Positions 11,508 to 22,697 are shown, counted from the first letter of the stretch. The stretch is DNA of 64,000 bases from Stropharia rugosoannulata (GCA_028532985.1 JANCIK010000009.1:2728001-2792000); one strand, 5' to 3'. The notes: generated from the letters alone by a model not told the origin. Translations and numbers: made by a program.

Positions 11508-12719
11508 GTTGCCCACGCCCCCCCTGGGACGCAGGCCTGTACTTTCGACATTGCCAAGTTCCATAGAACTTGCCCCGTTCTACCAGACCATAAGCCGTGG
11601 TTGGTCGTTCAGGGAGAGCCGGGTGATTTTTACATCGACCATGCCCATCCTTTCAGTGTTTCTTGCACTAGCAGTAATGCGGGCATGATTGCAAACTGTG
11701 CAATGGACATCTTACATGCAGAAAAGGTTGAACCCACACCAAAATACGAGGACGACATCAATGTCTTCTGTACACCATCCATGTCAGTGCCTGGCCCCTT
11801 TCCCGAGGGCCCCTACACGTACGATTATGACCGCAAGGAGGTGCTTAGATGTATTGCACCCCTCGGCATCCCATGGCATGAGGACAAAGGAGATGACACA
11901 TTTGTATACATCACAACATTCATCGGTTTCGAATGGGACTTACCCAACAAGACGGTATCCCTTCCTGAGGACAAAAAGAAGAAGTTCTTGGACAGGGTAC
12001 GACAGTTCCTCGATAGGTTCAGCAGTGGACATTACTGCCAGTTGATCGATGTGCAGCACATCCACGGATCCCTTTGCCATATATCCTTCGTATACATGGA
12101 TGGCCGCTCCCACTTAGCCTCCCTTTCGAACTTTGCATCAAGGTTCGATGCTAATGACGAGTACAACACACGATGCCCCCCTCCATCTGTCCTCACTGAC
12201 CTCTGTTGGTGGTTTAACGAATTGTCTAAACCCCCAAGAATGTGCCAACTTCACCCTTGTACGGTAACCCGCGATCTGGGCATCTTCGTGGACGCTTCAA
12301 CATCTTGGGGCATCGGCATCATGTTCGACAGTTGTTGGTCAGCTTACCGCCTTTTAGAAGGCTGGAAGATTGTGGGCCGCGACATCTGCTGGCTAGAAAC
12401 GGTAGCTGTAGAGCTACTTGCGTACATCCTGGACGAACTAGGTATGAAAAACACCCGTATCCGTATACATTCTGACAACAACAGTATGATCGGCTCCATG
12501 GACAAGGGCCGTAGCCGTAACCATTATATCAATGCATTGATTGGCCGCACTTACGCAGTTTTCATGCCTCTATTTATCACGCCTGATTTCCTTTACATAC
12601 CTTCTGCTGAGAATCCTGCGGATCCCATTTCCCGAGGAATACTCGGTCCTGCTAACCTTAAATATGTTCCTTCGTTCAACTTACCTTTCGAACTTGAAGA
12701 CTGCTTGTTACATGTCTAG
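11508..12719 (+). pseudogene. DIRS-like reverse transcriptase and RNase H
   Basis: The frame runs from APPGTQACTFDIAKFHRT (first RT catalytic aspartate region) through FSVSCTSSNAGMIANC and KYEDDINVFC, where the EDD is the second catalytic pair. RNase H follows: LGIFVDASTSWGIGI, a glutamate in LETVAVELLAYI, and HSDNNSMIG. The C-terminus (PSAENPADPISRG) matches the tail typical of DIRS RNase H. The stop at 12717-12719 overlaps the recombinase ATG at 12712, so the next gene is probably read by reinitiation. The catalytic residues look intact, but the upstream half of RT is destroyed by insertions. Confidence 0.75.
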
Positions 12720-13572
12720 AAACATCCCTTTCGAGAACCCATTTGTCATATCCACCAATAAAGTTGATGTAGCGTCCTCAAACTTACATTCCAGATATCC
12801 TGTTCTGAAGGGTTATAAAAAACCAACACTCCCATTTCCGTACAGCAGCAGTGTTTTGCACCGAGACAGCACACCCAACCTGCACCCAGAACTGTCTTCG
12901 ACATTCACAGAGCCTACACACCGCACCCCACCTTCTCCACTGCCAGTTGGCTTTCCCCCTGCTTTGGGCCGTGTTATTCGTGCTTGCAAACCTAAGGCTG
13001 GCCGAGAGATTGAACCAAGCCCGCTGCGGCCACACGTCCCGGCCCAAGACCGTTTGTTCTGCTGGGACACCCCATATGGTATAGAAAAGAAGAAAGAGCT
13101 GAGGAAGCTCATTCCCGATGACATGATTGAGCCCACACTCATGACAGTGCGCAGCACACTGGCACCGAGCTCGAAAAGCACATATGCTGCAGGCCCCTTG
13201 CAATGGACCAAGTTTTGCGACAGAAAGAAAATTCCCGAAGAAGAACGGATGCCTGCCTCCTTCGCCCTTGTAGTCGCTTTCATATCTGAAGTTAGGGGCA
13301 AACACCCATACAACACAATCTCCTGCTGGTTATCAGGCATACGAAGCTGGCACTTGGTGAATCTGGTGCCATGGTGCGGCGACGGTACTGGACACCCATG
13401 GCTAGATTTTGCACAAACTTCGGCAAGGAAAGAGGGTGCAATATTGAAGCGCCTGATCAGAGCTCCAGTTTCCATTGAACACCTATTATGCTTACATCAT
13501 TTGCTAGACATCACAACACCCCTCCATGCCGCGATTTGGGCAGTAGCAATGTGCACCTTCTGGGGTTGCTGC
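12712..13572 (+). pseudogene. DIRS-like tyrosine recombinase, N-terminal part
   Basis: Starts ATGTCTAG, overlapping the RT-RH stop. A Pro/Ser-rich linker leads to a SAM-like core-binding domain (TLAPSSKSTYAAGPLQW, SFALVVAFISEV, SCWLSGIRSWHL). It then enters the catalytic domain (HLLDITTPLHAAIWAVA, CTFWGCC) and is cut at 13572 by GyA with a 4-bp duplication CTGC. Continuing at 34728, the frame reads C-C-C-L-G-E where the family has R-L-G-E. Confidence 0.7.
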
Positions 13573-14787
13573 TGACAGGGCTGCTTTTTGGCTACGGGTG
13601 TAAACAGTTAGAAGGTCCGTTAGTGGGATAGCTGCGTGTGGGAAACACAGAGAGACTAGAGTTGAGCCTGCCTCATAGTCTATAGCTATCAGCGCGCGAG
13701 CATCATGACTACAAGCGCCTGTGCGCACTGTATCGCGAGAAGGATTGGTCAGCAAGCTGCACAGTCTAGAGTGCATAGTTTGGCCGTCTGTGCAAGCGAT
13801 CAGGAAAGCGTAGAACGGTTAAGCACCAGCAAAGAGCAGTGTGAGTACAGCTGAGCAGATACCAAAGGCGGTGTGAAGGGCTGTGTGCATATCTCATATG
13901 CGCGCATTGCGAAGGCAGAATTTGTCTAAGTCCACACATCATGTGACCGTGGCGGCGCGCATCAAAAGACGCGCAAAAGCCCGAGGGAATGAACGACATG
14001 CGCGCAGCGAATGCCAAGGGATCAGGACACTTGAAGGGAAGCCCGGATGCGATGCACGGACCTTTGGCCGCACGTTGCTAGTATTTACTTTACCTTATTA
14101 TTAGTACACATGCGTGCATCGCATATAAACCTGTATCCTCCTCTATAGTAATTTAAGCAATTGTCTACCCACTAGATCTGTGTGCTGGGTTCTGTCCCAG
14201 GCCGTCAGCGGGCTGTGTTTAGCTTTTGTTAGGGTTTTAACTGTGAAGTGTTTTGTGAATCATAGGAGTTTTGGATAGCTTCTGACCACCGGGTCATTTG
14301 GAGAGCTCAGTGAGGAGTCAGTACAACCGTGTACGGAAACTTGCACTGTAGTGTTTAGATTGTGAGACTGCACCGCTGGGTGAAAGACTTTGGAGAGTCT
14401 TGGATTATTGGACTTTGGAGAGTCCGTGCATCGTACGAGGTCACCGGACCCGGAAGTGCGCGCAGCGAAGCTGTTCGCTAAAAACAACTTATTTCATTTA
14501 TCATTTTGCTTTGTGCACGCCACTAGCAACCGGGCTCTATCCGAGATTTACTAGAATTAAACCCCTCCTTACAAACGAACTTGCAGGCACTACTTGCTAT
14601 TACAAAGACTAGAGGACACGAGGTGCGTGCATCGCATGCCCAGAACGGGAACCAGAGCAGGGCATAGATTATACTACCATTTAGTTGAGGGTGTTCGCTC
14701 GATCTAAGGGATAGGATCTCGCTCCGCTGGGTGTGTGTGTGTGTTGTGTTTCGCGATTTCGAGTCTAGCTACGCAGTAGACCTCTCA
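13573..14787 (+). repeat. GyA 5' LTR
   Basis: 1215 bp, TGACAGG...CTCTCA. Pairs with 33535-34723 (1189 bp); much of the length difference is an extra copy of a TTGGAGAGTC segment near 14390-14425. Contains several GCGCGC-type motifs, some changed to GTGTG or GCGTGC relative to the 3' LTR. Confidence 0.92.
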
Positions 14788-14789
14788 TC

Positions 14790-14807
14790 TGGAGCCCACC
14801 GCGAGGG
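14790..14807 (+). promoter_or_regulatory. GyA primer-binding site
   Basis: TGGAGCCCACCGCGAGGG begins two bases after the 5' LTR. The TGG start matches complementarity to a tRNA 3' CCA end. The identical 18 bases occur at the same place in GyB. Confidence 0.75.
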
Positions 14808-14968
14808 GAAGGTTCAGAAATCTCAATTAGTGTTTTGGGAACTACGGCTTGCGCCTATTACAATACATTACAAAAATTTCAAATAAAACGGGGACAAGTA
14901 ATAAGCGAGGCAAATTTCCTGCGCCTTCATCGCTTGCCGAGCCAGAAGAAGCCAGACCATCCTTTGGA

Positions 14969-16303
14969 ATGGTGCCTTCACGCGAGAGAACCACGAGGAG
15001 CAAGAAAGACGCTGAGCTGGTAGAGCCGTTGGTAATTACACCGACACGAGATAGAAAAGCAAAGAAAAGAGCGAGGGAGGAAGCGCAGTTGCATATCAAT
15101 ACCCAGGGATTAGCGCAGCGCATCCCAGGTGCGCTCACCGAAAGCGACTCGGAATTAAGAGTAGGGACTAGTGGATTTTGGGGACCACCATCTGGCATTG
15201 AATCAGAAGGCCAATTAGTGGACGGTGATATTACACTTGAAACCGCACCATTCAGTACTTCTGATAGCCAAGCTACCCAAGACACCCCTCCTCCATTCTC
15301 GGAAGTATTTGGGACTGCTAAGACATCCGTGCAGCGCACGGCAGAAAATAGCGAAAGTGAAGCAGAGCGTGTAGCGAGAGATATATTTGAAGGAGACTTG
15401 TCAGATCTCTCAGAAAGCGAACGAAATTCACCACCTCGAGCAACAGAAACTATGCCTAAGGATATGTCCATGCCAGTACGCGGTGCGCACAGCGCGCCGA
15501 GCTTCGATCCTGCTGCAGAGCGCGATGAGCTGCTGCGGTACTTCGAGGATCTGGAGGATTGGTTTAAGCGCGCGGAGGTGACGGAGGACGATGAAAAGAG
15601 GGGATATGTAATAAAATATGTACCCATGCAGACGGCGGAGGAGTGGAAGAATTTACCAGGTTATGATACCAAGGGGTACACGGAGCTCAAGAAAATGATT
15701 CTCAACGAGTACCCGGAGGTGATCAGCATTCAGACGGGGTCCATCGCGTGGCTCAAGAAGCTCTGCAAGGAGAATCAGCGCATCTCGGAGGAAGACCGCC
15801 AGGTGTTGCTAGACTTCAAGCACGCGTTCTTGGCCGAGGCCGCTAAGCTCATGAAGGCACCTACTCTGCTTGCAAATCATACCCTGGTGACTTACTTCAC
15901 CAATAGTCTCACTGCGGGGTTCAGGGATCGTTTGTTTAATAAACTGGACATTGATTACACGATGCGTGCATCGTTTGACAAGTTCTTGACTGAGCGCAAT
16001 ATACAGTTCACTGCACCTACTGGGGTGACGGTAGAAGCGCGCACCGAGGACATGTACCCTCTCAAACAAGTAGCCGAGATGGCGGAACAAATGGCCCGCA
16101 CAAAGAACCCAAGCACTACGCTGAGCCTAGGGCACAATAGCACTGATGGACTCGCACTTCAGCAAGAGCTGGAGAGTAAGAAGGCGTTTCTGAAGGAGCG
16201 CACATTGGCGAAGACGCCTGAGAAGGTGATAGAGGAACAGCATCAGCTAATAGCGACTATGAAAGCCGAACGCGATGCTGCGCTCAGTCAGGGTTTCAAT
16301 TGA
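14969..16303 (+). CDS. GyA Gag
   Basis: Capsid-type protein. The frame is open from 14849, but the first ATG is 14969, giving about 444 aa. A basic, Ser/Thr-rich N-terminal third is followed by a helical capsid-like core: ELLRYFEDLEDWFKRA, WKNLPGYDTKGYTELKKM, LTAGFRDRLFNKLDIDYTM. This resembles Gag of large fungal Gypsy elements and the comparable region of GyB Gag. It ends at a TGA (16301-16303), beyond which the coding sense continues in the -1 frame. No zinc knuckle is seen before the stop. GCGCGC-type motifs fall inside the frame (for example 15479-15500). Confidence 0.7.
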   Translation: MVPSRERTTRSKKDAELVEPLVITPTRDRKAKKRAREEAQLHINTQGLAQRIPGALTESDSELRVGTSGFWGPPSGIESEGQLVDGDITLETAPFSTSDSQATQDTPPPFSEVFGTAKTSVQRTAENSESEAERVARDIFEGDLSDLSESERNSPPRATETMPKDMSMPVRGAHSAPSFDPAAERDELLRYFEDLEDWFKRAEVTEDDEKRGYVIKYVPMQTAEEWKNLPGYDTKGYTELKKMILNEYPEVISIQTGSIAWLKKLCKENQRISEEDRQVLLDFKHAFLAEAAKLMKAPTLLANHTLVTYFTNSLTAGFRDRLFNKLDIDYTMRASFDKFLTERNIQFTAPTGVTVEARTEDMYPLKQVAEMAEQMARTKNPSTTLSLGHNSTDGLALQQELESKKAFLKERTLAKTPEKVIEEQHQLIATMKAERDAALSQGFN

Positions 16304-16954
16304 GTCTGATGAAGGGAAACGCGGGCAGAGTTATGCGTAGCGGCTCTGATAAACCCAAGAACCCGGAGGGCGCAAACAAGAAGTTACCAATCAAGAATAT
16401 ACCCAGAGCATCAGTTGAGGACGCGAGTGATGATGAGGAAGATGAGTTGCGAGAAGTAGTGGAGGAGCAAGGTGCGCGCAGCGCACCAGTAAAGAAAAAA
16501 GTAGTGTTTGAGGTTCCTGCAAAGGCTGGGCCTAGTGCACGACCAGCAGCAGTGCCATATGTAATGGTACCTCCGCTGCGCGTACTGGAGAAAGTAAAAC
16601 CTAAGGTTAGGGAGGAACCCATACCTGTAGTAGAGAAGAGGAAGCCGGCCTATAAGCTGCGCACACCTATCGAAGATGAAGCACAGGCTGACGCAGTCCT
16701 CAAGCACTTAGAAAATCAGAAAATTGAGATCATGCAGGGCCAGTTGTTAGGCATCTCGACTAATCGCACCATCTGAAGGCGGTGTTTCCTCTCATCAACG
16801 GCAAGGGACACGCGGAGACGTTGCTCGACAGTGGATTGCAGATTGTGTCAATGGCACAGGACACCGCTGAGCGCTTAGGACTTAGTTGGGACCCGGACTT
16901 CACTATACGGATGCAGAGTGCGAATAAGCAGGTGGAATCCACCAAGGGCTTAGC
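16300..16954 (+). pseudogene. GyA linker and N-terminal half of protease (frameshifted, interrupted)
   Basis: A frame at 16300-16776 encodes a charged linker and stops. From about 16770 another -1 frame continues as FPLINGKGHAETLLDSG, a retropepsin with the DSG active site, to IRMQSANKQVESTKGLA. There GyC is inserted at 16955. In GyB, Gag, linker and protease are one uninterrupted frame, so the two frame changes here look like indels rather than programmed shifts. The protease resumes after GyC at 23185. Confidence 0.65.
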
Positions 16955-17417
16955 TGTAAGGGGACGCTGTGCGTCACCCTTTATTTTATTTCATTTTGTC
17001 TTCCTTCACTTTCTTTTATTTTATTTTATTTTTATTTCTTACGCCGCGCGCAGCCCGTGCAGTGTACACTATGCTCTGCAGTGTGTACTGTGCACAGGCG
17101 CGCGCGGTTTACATCATGTGACGTACTGATGGGACACGTCCATCATGTGTTGTGCATATGATGTATGATGCACATCACATGAGGACGTGATGTGGTGGCT
17201 TCTTGTGGCGGATCAACTGTATAGTTTATTCTCACGCATCAATCAACACTTCTATTATGTACTGTGGCGCCCAGCAGCGGGTTTCCTTAGGCTTTTGTCT
17301 TCGGAATCCCTCTGCTAGGTGCGCTTCTATTGTATTTATAGTTTACAGCTTAATAAACTTCGGAATCCCTCTGCTAGGTCTCGTGTGAGCTCGACACTGC
17401 GCAGAGTCGCCCTTACA
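16955..17417 (+). repeat. GyC 5' LTR
   Basis: 463 bp; pairs with 22709-23179 (471 bp). Most of the length difference is in a TTTTATTTTATTT-rich run near the start. Each LTR contains a direct repeat, CTTCGGAATCCCTCTGCTAG, about 60 bp apart (near 17299 and 17360). It also holds a dense set of CATGTGA/ATGATG words. Confidence 0.92.
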
Positions 17418-17445
17418 GTACAAAAGCCTCTGCCTGGGACCAGTT

Positions 17446-18717
17446 TTGGACGCCTACTGCCTTCGGAAACGGCCTAGGACTCCAACACCCCTCCCTGCTT
17501 CGATGTCGATGGATACAGACGCCTCTGCGAGCCCTGAGGCGGGAAATACCTTGTCCAGACCCGCCCTCACCCTCACGTCGCTTCTGGAGTACGTCGACCA
17601 CAATAACGCGATTTTTCGGAAGGAATTGGCCGACGTTTCGAGCTCCCTTCACACTATCCGCACCCTCCTCGAGACTACACTTGCCAGCTCGCATTCTGCA
17701 CCTGCACCCGCCCCTCCTGCGCCTCGTGATCCCCCTCCTCATCTCGACGCCCACACGGCTCCTGCAGCTGCAGTTCCCACTGTCTCTCGCCTCAAACCCG
17801 CGTCTCCCAAACCATTTGATGGTTCACGCGAAAAAGGGCGCTCTTTTCTTAATTCTTGCACCATTTATTTCGCCCTGGCTGGCTCGCAGTTTCCTGACGA
17901 ATTCTCTCGAGTTCTTTGGGCCCTTTCTTTCATGAATGAGGGCCGCGCCGCCCAGTTCTCGAAACGCGGCATGATGTCTGGATTTTCCGACTTCAATCTG
18001 CGTAGCTGGGACGCCTTTGAAGCCGTGTTCATTCGCGATTTTTGCGAGCAGCACGAGGCCGAGCACGCTCAGCTCGCCCTCGAGAGCACCTCCTACCATC
18101 AAGGCCGCCGCTCTGCTGAAGAATACGTCGACGCCTTCAAGGACCTTGTCCTCAAGTCTGGGTACATTGACGAGAAGGCATTGATTATGAAGTTCCGTCG
18201 TGGTCTATCCCCTTCGCTGGACAGTCAAGTCGCCAACCTGCCCTCGGAGAGTCGACCCGCCTCGCTTCAGGGATGGTATGAACGCGCCGTGGAGGTTGCT
18301 CGCAACTGCGAGACCAACCAGCTCTTCCGCGCGGCACACCCTACGCCTTCTGGTCCCCCCGTGGCTTCGCGTTCATCCGCCTCCCCTGCGACCGTTCCAC
18401 GTGCTTCTCTGCCCATTATTCCTGCCCCTCGCGCGCCCGCTGCCCCTGCTCTTCCTCTGGGCGCTCCCATGGACATTGATCGTGCTCGTAGTGCTGGGAA
18501 GACACCCCCTACCTGCTATCGCTGTGGTAAACCTGGTCACATCTCTCGAGATTGTCCCCGGGCTTTCGACATTCGCCACATGACTCTCACGGAGCTTCAG
18601 GAGCAACTCGAGCACATGCGCACTGCGGAGGGCCAGGAGGATGCTATTCCGCCGGTGGATGAAAGGAAGGAGGATGATGTCCAGGAGGAGGAGGATTTTG
18701 TGCATCGTGACGAGTGA
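17446..18717 (+). CDS. GyC Gag
   Basis: 423 codons from the first frame position; the ATG at 17446 follows the 5' LTR by 28 nt. A Ser/Pro-rich N-terminus is followed by a retrotransposon Gag core (KPFDGSREKGRSFLNSC, FMNEGRAAQFSKRG, RSAEEYVDAFKDL, LIMKFRRGLSPSLDSQV). A single CCHC knuckle (CYRCGKPGHISRDC) lies near residue 360 and the tail is acidic. The stop TGA at 18715-18717 abuts the pol frame, which is -1 relative to gag. Confidence 0.92.
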   Translation: MDAYCLRKRPRTPTPLPASMSMDTDASASPEAGNTLSRPALTLTSLLEYVDHNNAIFRKELADVSSSLHTIRTLLETTLASSHSAPAPAPPAPRDPPPHLDAHTAPAAAVPTVSRLKPASPKPFDGSREKGRSFLNSCTIYFALAGSQFPDEFSRVLWALSFMNEGRAAQFSKRGMMSGFSDFNLRSWDAFEAVFIRDFCEQHEAEHAQLALESTSYHQGRRSAEEYVDAFKDLVLKSGYIDEKALIMKFRRGLSPSLDSQVANLPSESRPASLQGWYERAVEVARNCETNQLFRAAHPTPSGPPVASRSSASPATVPRASLPIIPAPRAPAAPALPLGAPMDIDRARSAGKTPPTCYRCGKPGHISRDCPRAFDIRHMTLTELQEQLEHMRTAEGQEDAIPPVDERKEDDVQEEEDFVHRDE

Positions 18718-21700
18718 GCGGCGTGCCCTCGTTCGCGCGTGGCAGTCGTTATAGTGTACTGTCGGTAGAGCCCTGCGAATCTATTTCTGTTCCAGACCTA
18801 CCTTCACGACTGCCTGACACGCCTAAATCCCCTGCTCCCAAGTCTCTCTCCATTGCTGCGTTACGCATCCAGGCCCGTGCTCGCCGCTGGGAGCGCGCAC
18901 TTCCCTCTCATTACACCATTGCCGCTACTCCGAGTCCCAACTCCCTTCACCTTCCAGTGGAGATCGAGACCACGGACACGGGCCAGCATTTTCGCCTCAG
19001 GCCCCTGGTTGACTGCGGCACTGACCAGTGCTTCATCAGTCGCAAGTATGTCCAGCAGCACAAGCTGACGGAATGCCCTCTCTTGGTCCCCATTCCAGTC
19101 CACAACGTTGATGGTTCACTCAATGAAGACGGCTCTATCACGTCCATTGTGGAGCTCATCCTTCGCTACAAGGACCACACTGAATGCGCCGTCTTCCCCG
19201 TCACCAACCTCGGATGTCAGGATATGATTCTGGGCCACACTTGGCTTCGAGAACACAACCCTGAAGTGGACTGGATCACTGGAGAGGTGAAGATGTCACG
19301 GTGCCCACGCCGGTGCTCCACGTGCCATGATGAGATCCGTGCGGAGAAGTCTAAGCTTCGCGCAGAGATCAGAGCGGTAGAGACCTGTACCCAGGGCCCT
19401 ATGCCCCTCCTTATGGAGCTGGAGGACGATGACGACGAAGTCCCCGAGATGGAGTTGGAGGAAGTTGAACCGCTGCCTGCTCCTAAGGACGCTTGCAGCT
19501 TACTAGAGGCCCTCCACTCTGTCTGGGAGGACGACGACAACCGGCTGTTTGCGGCGTCGTTACCCCCCGAGTCCCAGTTCATTCAGTCTACCTCCACCGT
19601 GTCCCAGCGGCTCGCAGAAGCCTTTGCGTCCAACTCTGGACAGAAGGACTTCCGCGACGACGTTCCTAACCATTTGCATGACTTCAAGGACGTCTTCTCA
19701 AAGGAGTCCTTTGATGTCTTGCCAGAACGTCAACCTTGGGATCACGCCATTGAACTGGAACTCGGAGCGACACCCAGCAACTGCAAGGTGTATCCTATGA
19801 CGCTTCCTGAGCAGAAGGAACTAGATGTGTTCTTACAGGAGAACCTTGCCACTGGCCGTATTTGTCCCTCTAAGTCTCCGATGGCGTCTCCTGTCTTCTT
19901 TATCAAGAAGAAGGACGGGTCATTGCGCCTCATCCAGGACTACCGTGTGCTGAACGCCATGACCATCAAGAACCGCTACCCGCTTCCTCTCGTCTCTGAC
20001 CTCATCCAACAACTCCGTGGTGCCAGCTACTTCACCAAGCTTGACGTGCGGTGGGGGTACAACAATGTGCGCATCAAGGAGGGAGATGAGTGGAAGGCGG
20101 CGTTCCGAACAAACCGCGGTCTGTTCGAGCCTACGGTTATGTTCTTTGGTCTCACCAACTCGCCTGCAACGTTCCAGACCATGATGAACGAGATATTCAA
20201 CGACCTCATTTTCAAGGGCATTGTCTGTGTCTACCTTGACGATATCCTCATCTACACCAAGACCCTCGAGGAACATCGTCGGGTGACACGTCTGGTCATG
20301 GAGCGTCTGCGACTCCACCGGTTGTATCTCAAGCCGGAGAAGTGCGAGTTTGAGAAGCGTCGCATTGAGTATCTGGGGCTCATCATCTCGGAAGGTCAGG
20401 TGGAGATGGACCCGGTCAAGATTGCGGGTGTAGCAGAGTGGCCGGTTCCCAAGTCATGCAAGGAGGTACAGAGCTTCTTGGGCTTTGTCAACTTCTATTG
20501 CCGCTTCATCGAGGACTTCTCTCACCATGCCCGTCCGCTTTTTGAGCTGACATGTAAGGACACTCCCTGGTTGTGGTCTTCTGATGCTCAGGCCGCCTTT
20601 GACATGTTGCGTACTGCGGTGACTTCGGCTCCCATCCTGGCTTTCCCTCGTGACGACCTGCCCTACCGCGTTGAGGCAGACTCCTCGGACTTTGCTACTG
20701 GTGCTGTGCTCTCTCAGCAGTCGCGTGAAGATGGGAAATGGCACCCTGTCGCCTATTACTCCAAGAGCCTCAGTCCCGTACAGCGTAACTACGAGATCCA
20801 TGACAAGGAGATGCTGGCGGTGATTCGAGCCCTGGAGGAGTGGAGACACTTCCTTGAAGGTGCAGCTCATCCGGTGGAGATCTGGACAGACCACAAGAAT
20901 CTGGAGTACTTCATGACAGCCAAAAAGCTTAACCGCAGACAGGCCCGCTGGTCCCTCTACCTCTCTTGCTTCGACTTCACGCTCCGCCACCGCCCTGGCC
21001 GTTCCATGGGGAAACCTGATGCCCTCTCGCGACGAGCTGACCATGGAGACGGCACTGGGGATAATGCTGAGATGACACTCCTCAAGCCTGCCTTCTTTGC
21101 TATCCGGGCGCTTGAAGCGGTGGAGTTGGTGGGCGAAGAGAAGGACTTGTTGCACGAGATCCGGAAGGGAAACCGCCAGGGGAAACATGAGGAGATGGTC
21201 GTGAAGGCAGCAAAGGGTCTGTTGAGCAGTGGGGCCTGTTCTGTGCGATCCTCGGAGTGGAGGATGCAAGATGGTCTCCTCAGCTTCCGGGATAAGATCT
21301 ACGTCCCCAACGACCCTGATCTCCGCCGCCGTATTGTCTCCTTACACCATGACACCAAGGTGGCTGGTCATGCTGGACGTTGGAAGACACTGGAGTTAGT
21401 ATCGCGCAACTACTGGTGGCCCCAGATGTCTCGGTACATTGGACAGTACTGCAAGACCTGTGACCTCTGTATTCGCACCAAGATCCAGCGTCACCGCCCG
21501 GTTGGTGAGCTTCATCCTCTCCCTATCCCTGAGCAGCGCTGGGCGGTTATCAGTGTGGACTTCATCGTGGAACTCCCTCTCTCCAATGGACATGACACCA
21601 TCATGAACGTGATAGACTCAGTCTCCAAGCGCGGTCACTTTATCCCAACGACTACCACTGTTAGTGCACTTGGAGCGGCCCGGCTCTATCTCTGTTATGT

Positions 21701-22697
21701 CTGGCGCCACCATGGTCTCCCTTGGATAGTCCTCTCGGATCGTGGGCCTCAGTTCATTGCCGAGTTCACCAGAGAGCTTTACCGGTTGTTGGGAATCCGC
21801 CTGGCGACGTCCACTGCCTACCACCCCCAATCTGATGGTCAGACGGAGCGCGTTAACATGGAGTTGGAACAGTACTTGCGGACCTTCGTGAATGAGCGTC
21901 AGGACGACTGGGAGGATCTCTTGCCTCTGGCCGAGTTCCAGTACAACAACCATGTCCACGCCTCCACCCAGCATACGCCTTTCATGCTCGACACTGGACG
22001 ACACCCTCGGATGGGCTTTGAACCTCATGAAGCTCCATCGTCTCTGGAGACTGTGAATGAGTTCAAGGAGCGGATGGCTAGTACGTTGGAAGAAGCCAAG
22101 TCAGCGCTGGCTAAGGCCAAAGATGACATGGCTCGCTTCTACAACCGGCGACGTGACCCTCTCCCGGTGTACAAACCAGGTGACAAGGTCTACCTGGATG
22201 CGTCAGACATCCGTACCTCCCGTCCCTCCAAGAAGTTGTCCCACCGTCTCCTGGGCCCGTATACGGTCGAGGCTGCTGTTGGATCTCATGCCTACCGTCT
22301 CAAACTCCCGGTTTCTCTCAAGCGTCTCCACCCTGTCTTCCCTGTTGTCAAGCTCACGCCCTGTCTCCCTGACCCTATTCCGGGCCGCATTGCAGTGCCT
22401 CCTCCGGAACCTGAGCTGGTGGATAACGAGCTGGAGTACGAGGTTGAGGCCATCCTCAACAGCCGCATCCATCGAAACAGGCTTCAGTTCCTCGTCAAAT
22501 GGAAGGGGTATGGGTATGAGGAGAACTCCTGGGAGCATGCGGAAGACGTCTTCTCACCTCAGCTGGTGGCCAAGTTCTACCGGGAACATCCTGATGCTCC
22601 GCGGGTTATTGGCTCCCTGGCAATTGAGCCTGGACAGTATAGAACAGTCAATGGTGGCGAGTGGATCACCTTGCCACGCCGGGACGCCGTGTCTTGA
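18711..22697 (+). CDS. GyC Pol: protease, RT, RNase H, integrase, chromodomain
   Basis: About 1327 aa. Landmarks by residue: retropepsin LVDCGTDQCFI near 96; RT YRVLNAMTIKNRYPLP near 410 and VYLDDILIY near 506; RNase H EADSSDFATGAVLSQ near 654; integrase zinc finger (H..H, CKTCDLC) 877-920; catalytic D in SVDF near 947, D in LSDRG near 1006, E in DGQTERVN near 1041; chromodomain EYEVEAILNSR...FLVKWKGYG near 1241-1295. There is no ATG before the protease; the frame opens at 18711, just before the gag stop. Expression therefore needs -1 frameshifting or another recoding event near 18711-18717. All catalytic residues are present, so this copy may be competent. Confidence 0.95.
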   Translation, partial: RVSGVPSFARGSRYSVLSVEPCESISVPDLPSRLPDTPKSPAPKSLSIAALRIQARARRWERALPSHYTIAATPSPNSLHLPVEIETTDTGQHFRLRPLVDCGTDQCFISRKYVQQHKLTECPLLVPIPVHNVDGSLNEDGSITSIVELILRYKDHTECAVFPVTNLGCQDMILGHTWLREHNPEVDWITGEVKMSRCPRRCSTCHDEIRAEKSKLRAEIRAVETCTQGPMPLLMELEDDDDEVPEMELEEVEPLPAPKDACSLLEALHSVWEDDDNRLFAASLPPESQFIQSTSTVSQRLAEAFASNSGQKDFRDDVPNHLHDFKDVFSKESFDVLPERQPWDHAIELELGATPSNCKVYPMTLPEQKELDVFLQENLATGRICPSKSPMASPVFFIKKKDGSLRLIQDYRVLNAMTIKNRYPLPLVSDLIQQLRGASYFTKLDVRWGYNNVRIKEGDEWKAAFRTNRGLFEPTVMFFGLTNSPATFQTMMNEIFNDLIFKGIVCVYLDDILIYTKTLEEHRRVTRLVMERLRLHRLYLKPEKCEFEKRRIEYLGLIISEGQVEMDPVKIAGVAEWPVPKSCKEVQSFLGFVNFYCRFIEDFSHHARPLFELTCKDTPWLWSSDAQAAFDMLRTAVTSAPILAFPRDDLPYRVEADSSDFATGAVLSQQSREDGKWHPVAYYSKSLSPVQRNYEIHDKEMLAVIRALEEWRHFLEGAAHPVEIWTDHKNLEYFMTAKKLNRRQARWSLYLSCFDFTLRHRPGRSMGKPDALSRRADHGDGTGDNAEMTLLKPAFFAIRALEAVELVGEEKDLLHEIRKGNRQGKHEEMVVKAAKGLLSSGACSVRSSEWRMQDGLLSFRDKIYVPNDPDLRRRIVSLHHDTKVAGHAGRWKTLELVSRNYWWPQMSRYIGQYCKTCDLCIRTKIQRHRPVGELHPLPIPEQRWAVISVDFIVELPLSNGHDTIMNVIDSVSKRGHFIPTTTTVSALGAARLYLCYVWRHHGLPWIVLSDRGPQFIAEFTRELYRLLGIRLATSTAYHPQSDGQTERVNMELEQYLRTFVNERQDDWEDLLPLAEFQYNNHVHASTQHTPFMLDTGRHPRMGFEPHEAPSSLETVNEFKERMASTLEEAKSALAKAKDDMARFYNRRRDPLPVYKPGDKVYLDASDIRTSRPSKKLSHRLLGPYTVEAAVGSHAYRLKLPVSLKRLHPVFPVVKLTPCLPDPIPGRIAVPPPEPELVDNELEYEVEAILNSRIHRNRLQFLVKWKGYGYEENSWEHAEDVFSPQLVAKFYREHPDAPRVIGSLAIEPGQYRTVNGGEWITLPRRDAVS

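Noticed and set aside
20454..21269. 271-codon minus-strand frame in GyC pol
   Set aside because: Antisense shadow of RT/RNase H; no promoter or introns, and the true pol frame is continuous there.
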